Positions 1 to 8,345 of a DNA stretch of 64,000 nt are shown here, in pieces. This DNA is from Lyngbya sp. PCC 8106 (GTDB lineage Bacteria > Cyanobacteriota > Cyanobacteriia > Cyanobacteriales > Microcoleaceae). The translations under genes were made by a program, and so were the position numbers. Numbering within the stretch: position 1 is the first letter of the stretch; each line of letters opens with the position of its first letter. The stretch is from the NCBI RefSeq assembly GCF_000169095.1, contig NZ_AAVU01000003.1, positions 62,001 through 126,000 of the forward strand, written 5' to 3'. Under the pieces are notes generated by a model. That model worked only from the letters and a program-made list of their open reading frames with translations, made no database searches and was not told the DNA's origin.

Positions 1-668
1 TTTATTACAAACTGCTGATGTTCTACGGTTGCTAATCCCTGTTGTCCAACCTCTAAGACTTTCGCTAGATTCCCCGCTAACAACGCTGAAACATCCAACC
101 ACAATCCCGGAAAAATTAGACTACATACAATTCCATCAGCATTAGCCTCTAGGCGTTTGTATTCTCCCTGATCTAAATAATACCAGTCAAATTCACCATC
201 ATACACTCGCCAAACTAAATATTCTTGAACTTGATTGCGACGGTACGCTTTGAGTTTATCATGCAAGTCAATTGATGCGCTACTAGCCGCGATTTCTACG
301 ATTAATTCCGGCGCACCTTCTACATAGTCATCTTCACTAATAGAAGACTGTCCTCCTGTTTCTATTCTAAGTAACGCATCAGGTTGAGGTTCATTATCTG
401 CATCCAGACGAACGGTTGTGTTGTCAGCGATACCAACACCAGGCGTATTTGCGACATAGGTTAACAACCAACCGACAATAAAAGCGTGAGGTTGAGCATG
501 ATTTCGATAACGTAAAGGTGAAGCCAGGTAAACCACTCCTTCTATTAATTCAGCTTTCTTAATCTCTGACATCGCCTGATAACGCCGTTCAAATTCTGCG
601 CGAGTCAGAGAATCACCGCTTTCGAGAGGAGGAGTTTTTAGAGTGGGAGAAACTTTAATTTGAGTCAT
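1..668 (-). CDS. Uma2 family (DUF820) putative endonuclease, 3' end beyond window
   Basis: The frame is open from an ATG at 668 down to the left window edge, so about 222 residues are seen and the stop lies outside. The protein has the Uma2/DUF820 pattern: an early 'LTRAEFERRYQ' segment, 'QPDALLRI' and 'APELIVEIAASS' followed by 'DKLKAYRR', which together give the D...ExK-like residues of the PD-(D/E)XK fold. Uma2 proteins are extremely abundant in cyanobacteria, and their cellular role is not established. The start lies 12 bp downstream of the tgt stop on the same strand, so the two may be cotranscribed. The family call is confident; nuclease activity is family inference. Confidence 0.85.
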   Translation of the reverse strand, partial: MTQIKVSPTLKTPPLESGDSLTRAEFERRYQAMSEIKKAELIEGVVYLASPLRYRNHAQPHAFIVGWLLTYVANTPGVGIADNTTVRLDADNEPQPDALLRIETGGQSSISEDDYVEGAPELIVEIAASSASIDLHDKLKAYRRNQVQEYLVWRVYDGEFDWYYLDQGEYKRLEANADGIVCSLIFPGLWLDVSALLAGNLAKVLEVGQQGLATVEHQQFVI

Positions 669-680
669 CGTATTTGAAAA

Positions 681-1841
681 TTACGGATCATCTTGATGAG
701 AAAAACCCACTTCTTCTAAAGTTTTACCCGATTCAGAAGGCTTGATCCATTCAGCAAATTCTTCAGAAAAGCGATCGCGAAAAATAGCATCTCGAATGCG
801 TTGGGTAAAGCGAATTAATTCGGTAACATTATGAATAGAAAGCAACGTATAAGCTAGAAGTTCTTTTGCTCTAACTAAATGACTGAGGTAAGCGCGACTA
901 AAATTTTGACAAGTATAACACGGACAAGTTTCATCGAGGGGTTGAAAATCTTCTCGAAATGGAGAATTTTTGAGATTCCAACGTTCTCCTTGAACCAACG
1001 CCGCCCCATGACGCGCCAAACGAGTCGGTATCACACAATCAAATAAGTCTATACCAGAGGCGATCGCTTGTGCCATTTCCCGATAAGTTCCCACACCCAT
1101 TAAATAACGGGGTTTTTCGGGGGGAAGAAAAGGCGTTGTCACCTTAACAATTTTTTCAATCAATTCAGAGGGTTCTCCCACACTCACGCCCCCAATGGCG
1201 TAACCCGGAAGATTGAGTTTTGCAAGTTGTTGGGCGGCTTCTTGTCGCAACTCAGGATATACGCCCCCCTGAACAATGCCAAATAAAGCTTGATCCGAGC
1301 GTTGATGAGCGGTTATACAGCGTTCTAACCAGCGATAAGTCCGTTCTGTCGCGGCTAACACCTGTTCTCGACTGGCGGGGTAGGGAGGGCATTCATCAAA
1401 CGCCATGATCACATCAGCACCCAATTCATTTTGAATTTGAATAGAGCGCTCGGGGGTTAAATGAATCATTAGACCATCGTGAGGCGAGCGAAAGATGACG
1501 CCCTCATCGTTAATGGTGCGAATTTCACTGAGACTAAAAACTTGAAATCCACCAGAATCAGTTAAAATCGGCCCGTTCCATGCCATAAACCGATGCAACC
1601 CGCCTGCGCTAGCGACAATTTTCTCGCCCGGTTGCAGATGCAAGTGATAGGTGTTAGACAGCACCATTTGAGCGCCTGCGGCTTCTAAGTGAGCCGGAGT
1701 CAGCGTTTTAACATTGGCTAACGTTCCGACTGGCATGAATCGTGGTGTTTCTACCGATCCGTGTGGAGTCGAGAAAATACCCGCTCGCGCTGAGGATTGA
1801 GAACAGCGAGCCTGAATATCAAATGAATTGGGTTCTGACAT
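681..1841 (-). CDS. tgt: tRNA-guanine (queuine) transglycosylase
   Basis: A full-length 386-residue TGT, which exchanges guanine 34 of GUN-anticodon tRNAs for the queuosine precursor preQ1. Visible hallmarks are 'LTDSGGFQVFSL' with the catalytic-site Asp near residue 95, 'DCVIPTR' with the nucleophilic Asp near residue 268, and a C-terminal zinc site starting 'CPCYTCQNFSRAYLSHL'. Length matches the bacterial family. The ATG at 1841 is followed directly by a plausible N-terminus. No queuosine biosynthesis partner is next to it in this window. A Uma2-type gene follows 12 bp downstream on the same strand. Confidence 0.96.
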   Translation of the reverse strand: MSEPNSFDIQARCSQSSARAGIFSTPHGSVETPRFMPVGTLANVKTLTPAHLEAAGAQMVLSNTYHLHLQPGEKIVASAGGLHRFMAWNGPILTDSGGFQVFSLSEIRTINDEGVIFRSPHDGLMIHLTPERSIQIQNELGADVIMAFDECPPYPASREQVLAATERTYRWLERCITAHQRSDQALFGIVQGGVYPELRQEAAQQLAKLNLPGYAIGGVSVGEPSELIEKIVKVTTPFLPPEKPRYLMGVGTYREMAQAIASGIDLFDCVIPTRLARHGAALVQGERWNLKNSPFREDFQPLDETCPCYTCQNFSRAYLSHLVRAKELLAYTLLSIHNVTELIRFTQRIRDAIFRDRFSEEFAEWIKPSESGKTLEEVGFSHQDDP

Positions 1842-1949
1842 GAATTAACAGATGAGGGACTAGCAACTAGAGGAGATGGAAGGTTCAAAAAACTCAGAGA
1901 CTGTTTTTCTTTTTCCAGTGTCCTGCTAATTTATCACTCCTCATTGTCT

Positions 1950-2495
1950 CTAAAAAGGGCAATCCTCATCAAGCTGACTATCCCAATTTCCTGACAAGAC
2001 TTGATCCATAACCGCATCAAGAGCCGCTGCATTAAATTTGCGACTGGTGTGTTCTTCTAGCGGGTCAGAAAGTGGAATCAAGCGGAGTAAACGTCCTTCT
2101 TGAATGAGATCGAAATAGGTTTCGTTCTCAGGAGATTGTTTCAGTTCGAGATAATCAAAACTATTAACATTTAAGTAGAGGGAATGATTTGCAACTAAGG
2201 TTGCTTGCTGCTCCGAGGCGAACACCTCTACGACATAGCCTTCAGCCTCGTTGCATACCTGTCCGTCTTGGATATGAAGATAACGAACACGGCCGAGATC
2301 AACAAGCAGTTTTTGCATATCACGCTTGTTAACAACTATGCCTGTATCAATGATACACGGAGCAGACACCCTGCAATCTAATTGATCGTAACTCATGGAG
2401 CAAAAGCCTCTGATGTAATAAGTTCCTTTGGTGGTAACTCTATCTAGTCCAATTCGTACGTTGTGGAAAGAAATTGAACACTTCATTTTCCCCAC
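1950..2495 (-). CDS. Uncharacterised 181-residue protein
   Basis: I do not recognise this protein. It is soluble-looking, with no signal peptide or membrane segment. It reads as a beta-rich N-terminal part (residues 1-120) containing 'SMSYDQLDCRVSAPCI', followed by an acidic C-terminus ending 'DEDCPF'. Codon use looks like that of its neighbours and the frame is uninterrupted, so a real gene is likely. The start may be the ATG at 2495 or the in-frame ATG three codons later (2486). It is a single gene between tgt (same strand, about 108 bp away) and a non-coding stretch. Confidence 0.7.
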   Translation of the reverse strand: MGKMKCSISFHNVRIGLDRVTTKGTYYIRGFCSMSYDQLDCRVSAPCIIDTGIVVNKRDMQKLLVDLGRVRYLHIQDGQVCNEAEGYVVEVFASEQQATLVANHSLYLNVNSFDYLELKQSPENETYFDLIQEGRLLRLIPLSDPLEEHTSRKFNAAALDAVMDQVLSGNWDSQLDEDCPF

Positions 2496-3067
2496 ACTTA
2501 AGTATATCCGAACTTGAGATAAAAGCTACCAATTTGAAGTTGCAGTTCAAGACGACTACTTTTGTTAGTCATTTGTTTTGGAAGTTCTGTATCACTTCAG
2601 ACTGAATTGATTTTTTCTTCAGTCCCTAAAAAATACTGATTTCTTCCAATTCAATACATTTACCTAAAGCATATACAGAACTGTAGGTAAACCTTGATTA
2701 ACTTAGCATTATTGGTGACAACACTAAGGTTAACGCTCCAATTCTAGCAAAGCTTAGACAAAGTGATCTCATACATGAGTTTAATCACTCTGCTTAAGCT
2801 TAAGCTAATCGCAACACCTTCCTCAATAATGAGAATGACAGAACGAAATTTCACAAAATTGATCGAATTGGCACCCTTTGGAGAGAGGAAAATCTGAAAA
2901 TTTCCGAACTAGAGCAAGCGATAAGAGAGTTGTTATTTCAATTGTGGCATAGCTCAGAAAATATTCATCCCCTCTATTAAAAAATTGCTTGTCGCCACCT
3001 CACACCTCAATAACAGACAAAGGAAAAATTTCAGGTAAAGTAAAGAAATCGAGCTGACCGTGATGTT
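2496..3067. other. Intergenic region upstream of cobS, no gene seen
   Basis: An A/T-rich stretch between a minus-strand gene and cobS, so it should hold two divergent promoters. I saw no long ORF. I looked for a cobalamin riboswitch before cobS and could not find a convincing B12-box or conserved core by eye. Confidence 0.5.
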
Positions 3068-3868
3068 ATGGCAAATGACAGACTCATTGAGTCTATCCAA
3101 CAATTTTGGCAACAACAGACCGCCGCCTTCGCCGCTGCGATCGCCTTCTATACCTGCTTACCCGTACCGCTCTCCTGGACTCTAGAATTTCGCGGAATTG
3201 CTCGACTCGCCCCCATGATTGGCTTAATGATTGGAGCAATGTTAGGACTGATGGATATGGGGTTAAACCTCCTGGGGTTTCCATCCTTGCTGCGTTCGGC
3301 TCTGGTTGTCTTGGGGGGTGTCGCCATTACAGGGGGATTGCATCTTGACGGAGCGATGGATACGGCTGATGGATTAGCCGTTACTGATCCTGACCGCCGA
3401 CTCGAAGTGATGGCTGATAGTCTCACCGGAGCTTTTGGAGTCATGGTTGCTATTGCAATTATATTATTAAAAACAGTAGCCCTAAGTGATTTAGATGAAT
3501 ATCGAACTCTAGCATTAATGGCGGTAGCAGGTTGGGGACGATGGGGGCAATTAGTGGCGATCGCTCGTTATCCCTATCTAAAAGCGGTCGGAAAAGGTGC
3601 CTTTCACAAAGATTTGACTTATACCCCCTTTGACTTTATTCCAGGAATTCTACTCCTGTTAAGTTTGAGTGGTTTGCAAATTATGCTCAACCCCAGTCGT
3701 TGGTTAGTTGCTGTCGGAATGGCTTTCGGCGGTGGTGCGATCGCGATTTTGATCGGGGCTTGGTTCAACGCTCGACTCGGTGGACATACAGGCGATACTT
3801 ATGGCGCAGTGGTCGAATGGACAGAAACTTTTCTAATGTGTTTATTAGTAGCTTTAGAAGGCAGTTAA
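3068..3868 (+). CDS. cobS: Adenosylcobinamide-GDP ribazoletransferase (cobalamin synthase)
   Basis: A 266-residue polytopic membrane protein of the CobS family, which joins adenosylcobinamide-GDP to alpha-ribazole at the end of cobalamin biosynthesis. The diagnostic segment is 'GGLHLDGAMDTADGL' (near residues 91-105), followed by 'SLTGAFGVMVAI' and, near the C-terminus, 'ARLGGHTGDTYGAVVE'. Several hydrophobic helices span the chain and length is typical. It stands alone here with no other cob genes beside it, which is common in cyanobacteria. Confidence 0.95.
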   Translation: MANDRLIESIQQFWQQQTAAFAAAIAFYTCLPVPLSWTLEFRGIARLAPMIGLMIGAMLGLMDMGLNLLGFPSLLRSALVVLGGVAITGGLHLDGAMDTADGLAVTDPDRRLEVMADSLTGAFGVMVAIAIILLKTVALSDLDEYRTLALMAVAGWGRWGQLVAIARYPYLKAVGKGAFHKDLTYTPFDFIPGILLLLSLSGLQIMLNPSRWLVAVGMAFGGGAIAILIGAWFNARLGGHTGDTYGAVVEWTETFLMCLLVALEGS

Positions 3869-4441
3869 ATGACTCAGTTAAAAACCAAGAGATTATTTCT
3901 CAAATTCATTCATCGATCCTCTGATTTTCTACATTTACTTTTCTTCATTAACAAAAGCGATCGCCGCAGAGCGTTAATTTTTGTGTTTGTACAAGCCTCA
4001 CCCCTGACTCCTGTAACCCATCAAACACACAGAGCAACTCGATGATTCTAAATTAGTATCCTGGGCTTCTGAAAAAAGTTGGGCTGTATTGTCCCCCAGT
4101 TGAAAGATCAACAGAAAGACAGTATGATTGCTATAGGGAATAATCTATGAATTCAGGAAAATAACTAAGATTGCTTAAGTTTATAGACCTGAACAGATTT
4201 GAGAGAATACAGCGGAGATTCTGGAGAGTCTCTCAAAAATCAACACTCTCTGCCAGGGAACTCCGGCTAACAAGTGGACTCAGCCGTTAATCTTCCGGAG
4301 GGCATCATTTCCATCTGTAAGCGTAGATCATGTCAGTCAAAGCTAGTCTGAGTAAGAGGAGTAAGAGAGTTTCTGACTCGTACCCCATCAAATCTAAGCT
4401 AGGATTAATAAATAAAACCGAGTCATCTTCGAGGTCACTCC
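3869..4441. other. Intergenic region with a possible structured segment
   Basis: No gene seen. Around 4250-4310 there is a GC-richer part in which CTCCGG (about 4260) can pair with CCGGAG (about 4293), enclosing GGCT/AGCC complementarity. This could be a leader or small RNA structure upstream of the TPR gene, but the pairing is short and could be chance. Confidence 0.3.
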
Positions 4442-5449
4442 ATGCAAAATAACAAACTATATCAGCAGGGTTTAATCAAAGCCCGACAAGGAAACTATAG
4501 AGGCGCATTGGACGACTTAAATCAGGTACTCAGTTGCAATCCTAACCATGCTATTGCTTATACTAATCGCGCCTTACTCTATTACCATTTAAAAGACTAT
4601 AAAAACGCAATCAAAGACTTAGATTATGCTCTGCAAATTAATCCTAAGTTATCAGATGCCTATCTAAATAGAGGAAATGCTTGGCGCCATTTAGGGAAGT
4701 ATGAAAAAGCAATAAAAGACTTAAAAATAGCTTTAAAATTCAACCCTACTAGCGATGCCATTTACAATAACTTGGGTTTAGCCATTGCTCAAAGTGGAGA
4801 ATATGAAGACGCTTTAAAATATTACAATAAAGCCTTATTGTTCAATCCCAAAAATCATAAAACCTATCACAACCGAGGTCGATCCTTTTATATGGGTGGA
4901 CGAAAACAAGATGCCATTCAAGACTTTAACAAAACGATAGAACTGTCTCCCAACTACACAAAAGCTTACATTAACCGAGGTCTTTGCCATCATCAACTCG
5001 GAGAACATCAAGCCGCAATTGAAGATTACAATACCGCTTTAAAAATCGATGCCTATAACGTATATGCTTATTACAACCGAGGTTGTGTTTACTACAGTTT
5101 AAAAGAGATGAGGTCTGCAATTGATGACTTCAATCAAGCAATACAACTTGATCCAACCTATATCAAAGCTTATCTTAATCGAGGATTAGCTCGTTACAAA
5201 TCAGGGAATCAAACTGAAGCCAATAAAGACTTTTATCATGTGATGTGTGTTAACGCTGATGCTTATGTTTACTATCAAGCCCAGAGAGGAACACCTAGCG
5301 ATGTCAGCTATTCTCGTAATGCTCCTCAAGTCGAAGTTAATCAAGGTGGAGAATATTTTCACACCACTTTTTTAGAAGGATTATGGGATGAAGTCGATCT
5401 CAATTATCGAGAGTCAACCATTTGTGAAGCTGAATTTCTGGATGATTAA
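4442..5449 (+). CDS. Tetratricopeptide repeat protein
   Basis: A 335-residue protein made almost entirely of consecutive 34-residue TPR units from residue 1 to about 275. Each carries the usual Y/A/N/R pattern, for example 'AYTNRALLYYHLKDYKNAIK' and 'AYINRGLCHHQLGEHQAAIE'. About eight repeats are visible. A non-repetitive acidic tail of about 60 residues follows. There is no signal peptide, so it is probably a cytosolic protein-interaction scaffold. The specific partner cannot be told from the sequence. A strong hairpin terminator follows the stop. Confidence 0.9.
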   Translation: MQNNKLYQQGLIKARQGNYRGALDDLNQVLSCNPNHAIAYTNRALLYYHLKDYKNAIKDLDYALQINPKLSDAYLNRGNAWRHLGKYEKAIKDLKIALKFNPTSDAIYNNLGLAIAQSGEYEDALKYYNKALLFNPKNHKTYHNRGRSFYMGGRKQDAIQDFNKTIELSPNYTKAYINRGLCHHQLGEHQAAIEDYNTALKIDAYNVYAYYNRGCVYYSLKEMRSAIDDFNQAIQLDPTYIKAYLNRGLARYKSGNQTEANKDFYHVMCVNADAYVYYQAQRGTPSDVSYSRNAPQVEVNQGGEYFHTTFLEGLWDEVDLNYRESTICEAEFLDD

Positions 5450-5485
5450 CCGACTCTTGAGCATCATCTGATCACAAAACATTGA

Positions 5486-5519
5486 ATAGGGGAAATCATC
5501 ATCTCCCCTATCTTTTTTA
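5486..5519. terminator. Rho-independent terminator, possibly bidirectional
   Basis: Inverted repeat ATAGGGGA (5486-5493) / TCCCCTAT (5504-5511) with a 10-nt loop, followed by CTTTTTT. It lies between the convergent TPR gene and the RTX/CAP gene, so it can serve both. Confidence 0.8.
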
Positions 5520-5549
5520 AACTTCTCTATTCTCTAATTTTATTTTATT

Positions 5550-6668
5550 TTAAACCAATGGAGTACCGAAAACCTGAGTCCAATAATGATTCCAGTTTTC
5601 ATTTCCAGTATCATTTTCCAGGAAAAAATAACCGACTCCAATTTCTGTAAAATCGGGATTGAGAAGATTAGCCCGATGTCCAGGACTATTAATCCATCCT
5701 TCTACAACCGTTTCTGGAGTCGAATAACCTGCCCCAATATTCTCTCCGGCTGTAAAATAATTATAACCGATAATAGAAATGCGATCACTCACATCATCCC
5801 CATTAACGCCTTGATGATCGAAGAAATCCTGTAACGCCATATTTTCGCTGTGATTTTCAGCCGCCATTACCAATTGAGAATTAAGACTTAGAGGAGATAA
5901 ACCATTCTCAGCCCGAAATTCATTTGTTAATTGTACCACTTGATCAATCAAATTTTCAGAAGTATCAACAGGTCGAGAAAGACTAGAAGCATTAACAAAA
6001 TCTTCAAGGGTAATTTCAGTCGGTTGAATTCCCTCCAGTTGGGCGATCACTTCCCCCGTCGCTACAACTGTAATTTGAGTTAAATTCGATCCATTATTTT
6101 CAACTCTAAATTCCGTCACACTATCGGGAAGTTGCATCAAATCAACACCATCTTCAAAGTCGGTAATCACATCAATTCCTTGACCATTTTCTCGTAAGCC
6201 AAAAATATCAACCCCAAAACCACCCGTTAGTGTATCTGCCCCTAAATCGCCATAAAGCGTATCATTTCCACTTCCGCCAGTCAGTTGATCATTTTCTTGA
6301 CCGCCAAATAAACTATCATCATTCTCACCCCCTATCAGCGTATCTTCCCCCAAATTTCCAAATAAAATATCATTTCCCATCTCTCCCTCTAAAGCATCAT
6401 TATTCTTTCCTCCAAATATCGTATCATTTCCATTTTCTCCCAATACTAAATCATTACCTTGATTGACGATAATTAATTCAGAATCAATTGAACCATTGAC
6501 CGTATCTTCCCCTCCTAACGTCAATACACCCAACGGAAAACCCGTTAATTGACCCGCAGAAAGCGTAATAAACTCAGAATAATTGTCCCCAATCCAAGCC
6601 CCTAATTCTGTATCTGGTACTAAAAGCATGATTAAACTCCAATTTTTTATCCGTATTTTGCTAAACAA
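5550..6668 (-). CDS. RTX-type calcium-binding repeats fused to a CAP/SCP domain
   Basis: A 372-residue protein, or 359 if the start is the internal ATG at 6629 ('MLLVPDTELGAW'), which I prefer. Residues about 65-165 hold hemolysin-type nonapeptide repeats such as 'GGSGNDTLYGDLGADTL', which bind calcium once outside the cell. Residues about 245-372 form a CAP (SCP/PR-1) domain with 'LTNEFRAENGLSPL', 'HSENMALQDFFDHQGVNG', 'AGENIGAGYSTPE' and 'SPGHRANLLNPDFTEIGVGY'. It has no Sec signal, which fits type I secretion as known for RTX proteins. Its exact function is unknown; CAP domains act in lipid binding or cell-envelope interactions in other organisms. It stands alone and divergent from the next gene. 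Confidence 0.9.
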   Translation of the reverse strand: MFSKIRIKNWSLIMLLVPDTELGAWIGDNYSEFITLSAGQLTGFPLGVLTLGGEDTVNGSIDSELIIVNQGNDLVLGENGNDTIFGGKNNDALEGEMGNDILFGNLGEDTLIGGENDDSLFGGQENDQLTGGSGNDTLYGDLGADTLTGGFGVDIFGLRENGQGIDVITDFEDGVDLMQLPDSVTEFRVENNGSNLTQITVVATGEVIAQLEGIQPTEITLEDFVNASSLSRPVDTSENLIDQVVQLTNEFRAENGLSPLSLNSQLVMAAENHSENMALQDFFDHQGVNGDDVSDRISIIGYNYFTAGENIGAGYSTPETVVEGWINSPGHRANLLNPDFTEIGVGYFFLENDTGNENWNHYWTQVFGTPLV

Positions 6669-6994
6669 CGACAGTACAGTTTAGAAGCAGCATTTCGCGA
6701 TAATTTTAGGCTACCCCCAATTTTTCTGTTTCAACACAAACCCTTCTCATTCTAGAAAAATCAACAAAACTTTACTTGTATTGTGTCACTGATTAAACTG
6801 TCTACAATTTTCAACCCGTTATCTTCCGTAAAACTGCGGATTTTAGATGAAGCTTAAAGAAGTATCACAGCAAAGGTAGAAATTTCCTGAGAAGATTTTA
6901 GACTTTGAGTATAAAGGAACATTCCTCAATCAACTTGCGACAAATCTATTCAAGTCAACTTCTTTCTTGCTAACCCCTACCCCAAGTCCTTACC
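6669..6994. other. Divergent intergenic region
   Basis: No ORF of note. It must contain the promoters of the RTX/CAP gene (minus) and the following gene (plus). Just upstream of the minus gene lies CAGTACAGTTT (about 6673-6683), close to the ACTGTACAGT palindrome repeated at 12.4-12.5 kb. Confidence 0.4.
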
Positions 6995-7627
6995 ATGAAC
7001 TATCCCATCAAGTCAATTTCTCGTTTCGGTGAAATCAAAGCGACTCTGAAACAACCAACCCTCTATATTTTTGAAGGAAAAGAAGGACAATACCTCACTT
7101 TGGGAATCTATGAAGGAACTTCTAAAGCAAAACTGTTAACACCTTCAGGAGAAGGATTAACGACGCTTTATTCTGGTGAGTGGAAAGGGATTTTACCGGA
7201 ATCAGGTATTTATCGAGTTTTAGTTTATCCACAACAAGAATCCACAAACTCAGCGATTAAAGTTGATTTAAGTCAATCTTTAACCAGAACTTCTAATCAG
7301 TCTCGATTAAATGATTGGCGGTTATTGGAGTATACTTATAAAAGTAGTCGTTTAATTGAATCTGTTGAAAATGAAGGTGAATCTTCTCTAGAAATTAGTT
7401 TATTCGCAGAACAAATTCAACCTCTAAAAGTTCGTTGTAAACGCGGTCAAACCCTGAAAATTAAAGCAAATGCTGTCACCATCGCGATTAAATCTCCGAC
7501 AGGTCAGTTATTAGCCTTAAAAGAAGAATTAGTTTCAGCTTCTGTCACCCAAAACGGTGTTTATCAAGTTTTAGTGATTGGTGAAGATTATCCTCTAACC
7601 ACTCCTGTTATTATAGATTTGAAGTAA
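6995..7627 (+). CDS. Uncharacterised 210-residue beta-rich protein
   Basis: Not recognised. The chain looks like two similar beta-sandwich halves. Residues about 15-90 and 130-205 both have an 'I/L-x-SPTG/TPSGE' turn followed by '...GVYQVLVIGEDYP' or '...GIYRVLVYPQQES', reminiscent of pre-peptidase C-terminal-like domains. This is inference from the pattern 'sGxYxvlV'. No signal peptide is evident at the N-terminus 'MNYPIKSISRFGEIK'. Single gene, with continuous coding quality. Confidence 0.65.
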   Translation: MNYPIKSISRFGEIKATLKQPTLYIFEGKEGQYLTLGIYEGTSKAKLLTPSGEGLTTLYSGEWKGILPESGIYRVLVYPQQESTNSAIKVDLSQSLTRTSNQSRLNDWRLLEYTYKSSRLIESVENEGESSLEISLFAEQIQPLKVRCKRGQTLKIKANAVTIAIKSPTGQLLALKEELVSASVTQNGVYQVLVIGEDYPLTTPVIIDLK

Positions 7628-7694
7628 TCAATCAAGAGAGTTTTAGGAAATAGGTCTTAAAACTTTCTCTGATTTTTGAGTTTTGTCTCTTGCT

Positions 7695-8342
7695 TTAATT
7701 ATCAACAGGATGCTGTCCATAAAAAGGTAACGCTTCTGACCAGTGAGGAGATTTTCCTTGTTTAAAGTCTACATTAGCTAACTCTAATAAACTGATTGCA
7801 GAATCTCCAAAACCCCCTTCAAGTTGAACAAGTTTATAGGGATTTTGCCAATTTTCTAGTGTTTTTTGCCAATTTTCTAGTGACATTACACTATCGGTTA
7901 AACATTCAATTAAATCGTCTTGTTTAGAATAAATCGCCACAAAAAATTGACCGCGTTGGGCTGGCATTTGTAGGGCTAAATTCTCCGATAAAGTTAAATC
8001 TTTTTGAAAAATTTGCCAAGCCATCCCTGCAAGAGTTGAAATCGAAAATAAAGGAATATCTAACTGTTGGGCGAGTATTCTCGCTGTGACAACACCCATA
8101 CGAGTCCCGGTAAAACTTCCTGGGCCTTTTGCAACCGTAATAAACTTCAAATCTGACCAGGTTTGAGGTTGAATAAACTCAGCTAGATATTGATGTAATT
8201 TTACTGATAAATCTCGTCCCAAATTCCAAGATTGAGAACGAATTTCTCCCGTAAAACTACTAATAGCTAACCCAAGTTCTGGGCTACTGCTGTGAATAGC
8301 TAAACCATATTTTGGGCTATCTGATGACATTTTTTCTGACAA
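7695..8342 (-). CDS. tsaB: tRNA threonylcarbamoyladenosine biosynthesis protein TsaB
   Basis: A 215-residue ASKHA-fold protein of the TsaB (YeaZ) family, the scaffold that pairs with TsaD/TsaE to make t6A37 in tRNAs reading ANN codons. It shows the N-terminal 'LAIHSSSPELGLAI' phosphate-1-like segment (a cyanobacterial variant of LaIDTS) and the conserved 'VAKGPGSFTGTRMGV' motif. Length is typical for cyanobacterial members. It is the downstream member of a tight pair: the kinase gene stop is only 3 bp before its ATG. Confidence 0.9.
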   Translation of the reverse strand: MSEKMSSDSPKYGLAIHSSSPELGLAISSFTGEIRSQSWNLGRDLSVKLHQYLAEFIQPQTWSDLKFITVAKGPGSFTGTRMGVVTARILAQQLDIPLFSISTLAGMAWQIFQKDLTLSENLALQMPAQRGQFFVAIYSKQDDLIECLTDSVMSLENWQKTLENWQNPYKLVQLEGGFGDSAISLLELANVDFKQGKSPHWSEALPFYGQHPVDN

Positions 8343-8345
8343 AAT

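Noticed and set aside
2800..3067. Possible cobalamin riboswitch before cobS
   Set aside because: No convincing B12-box or paired core was found by eye.
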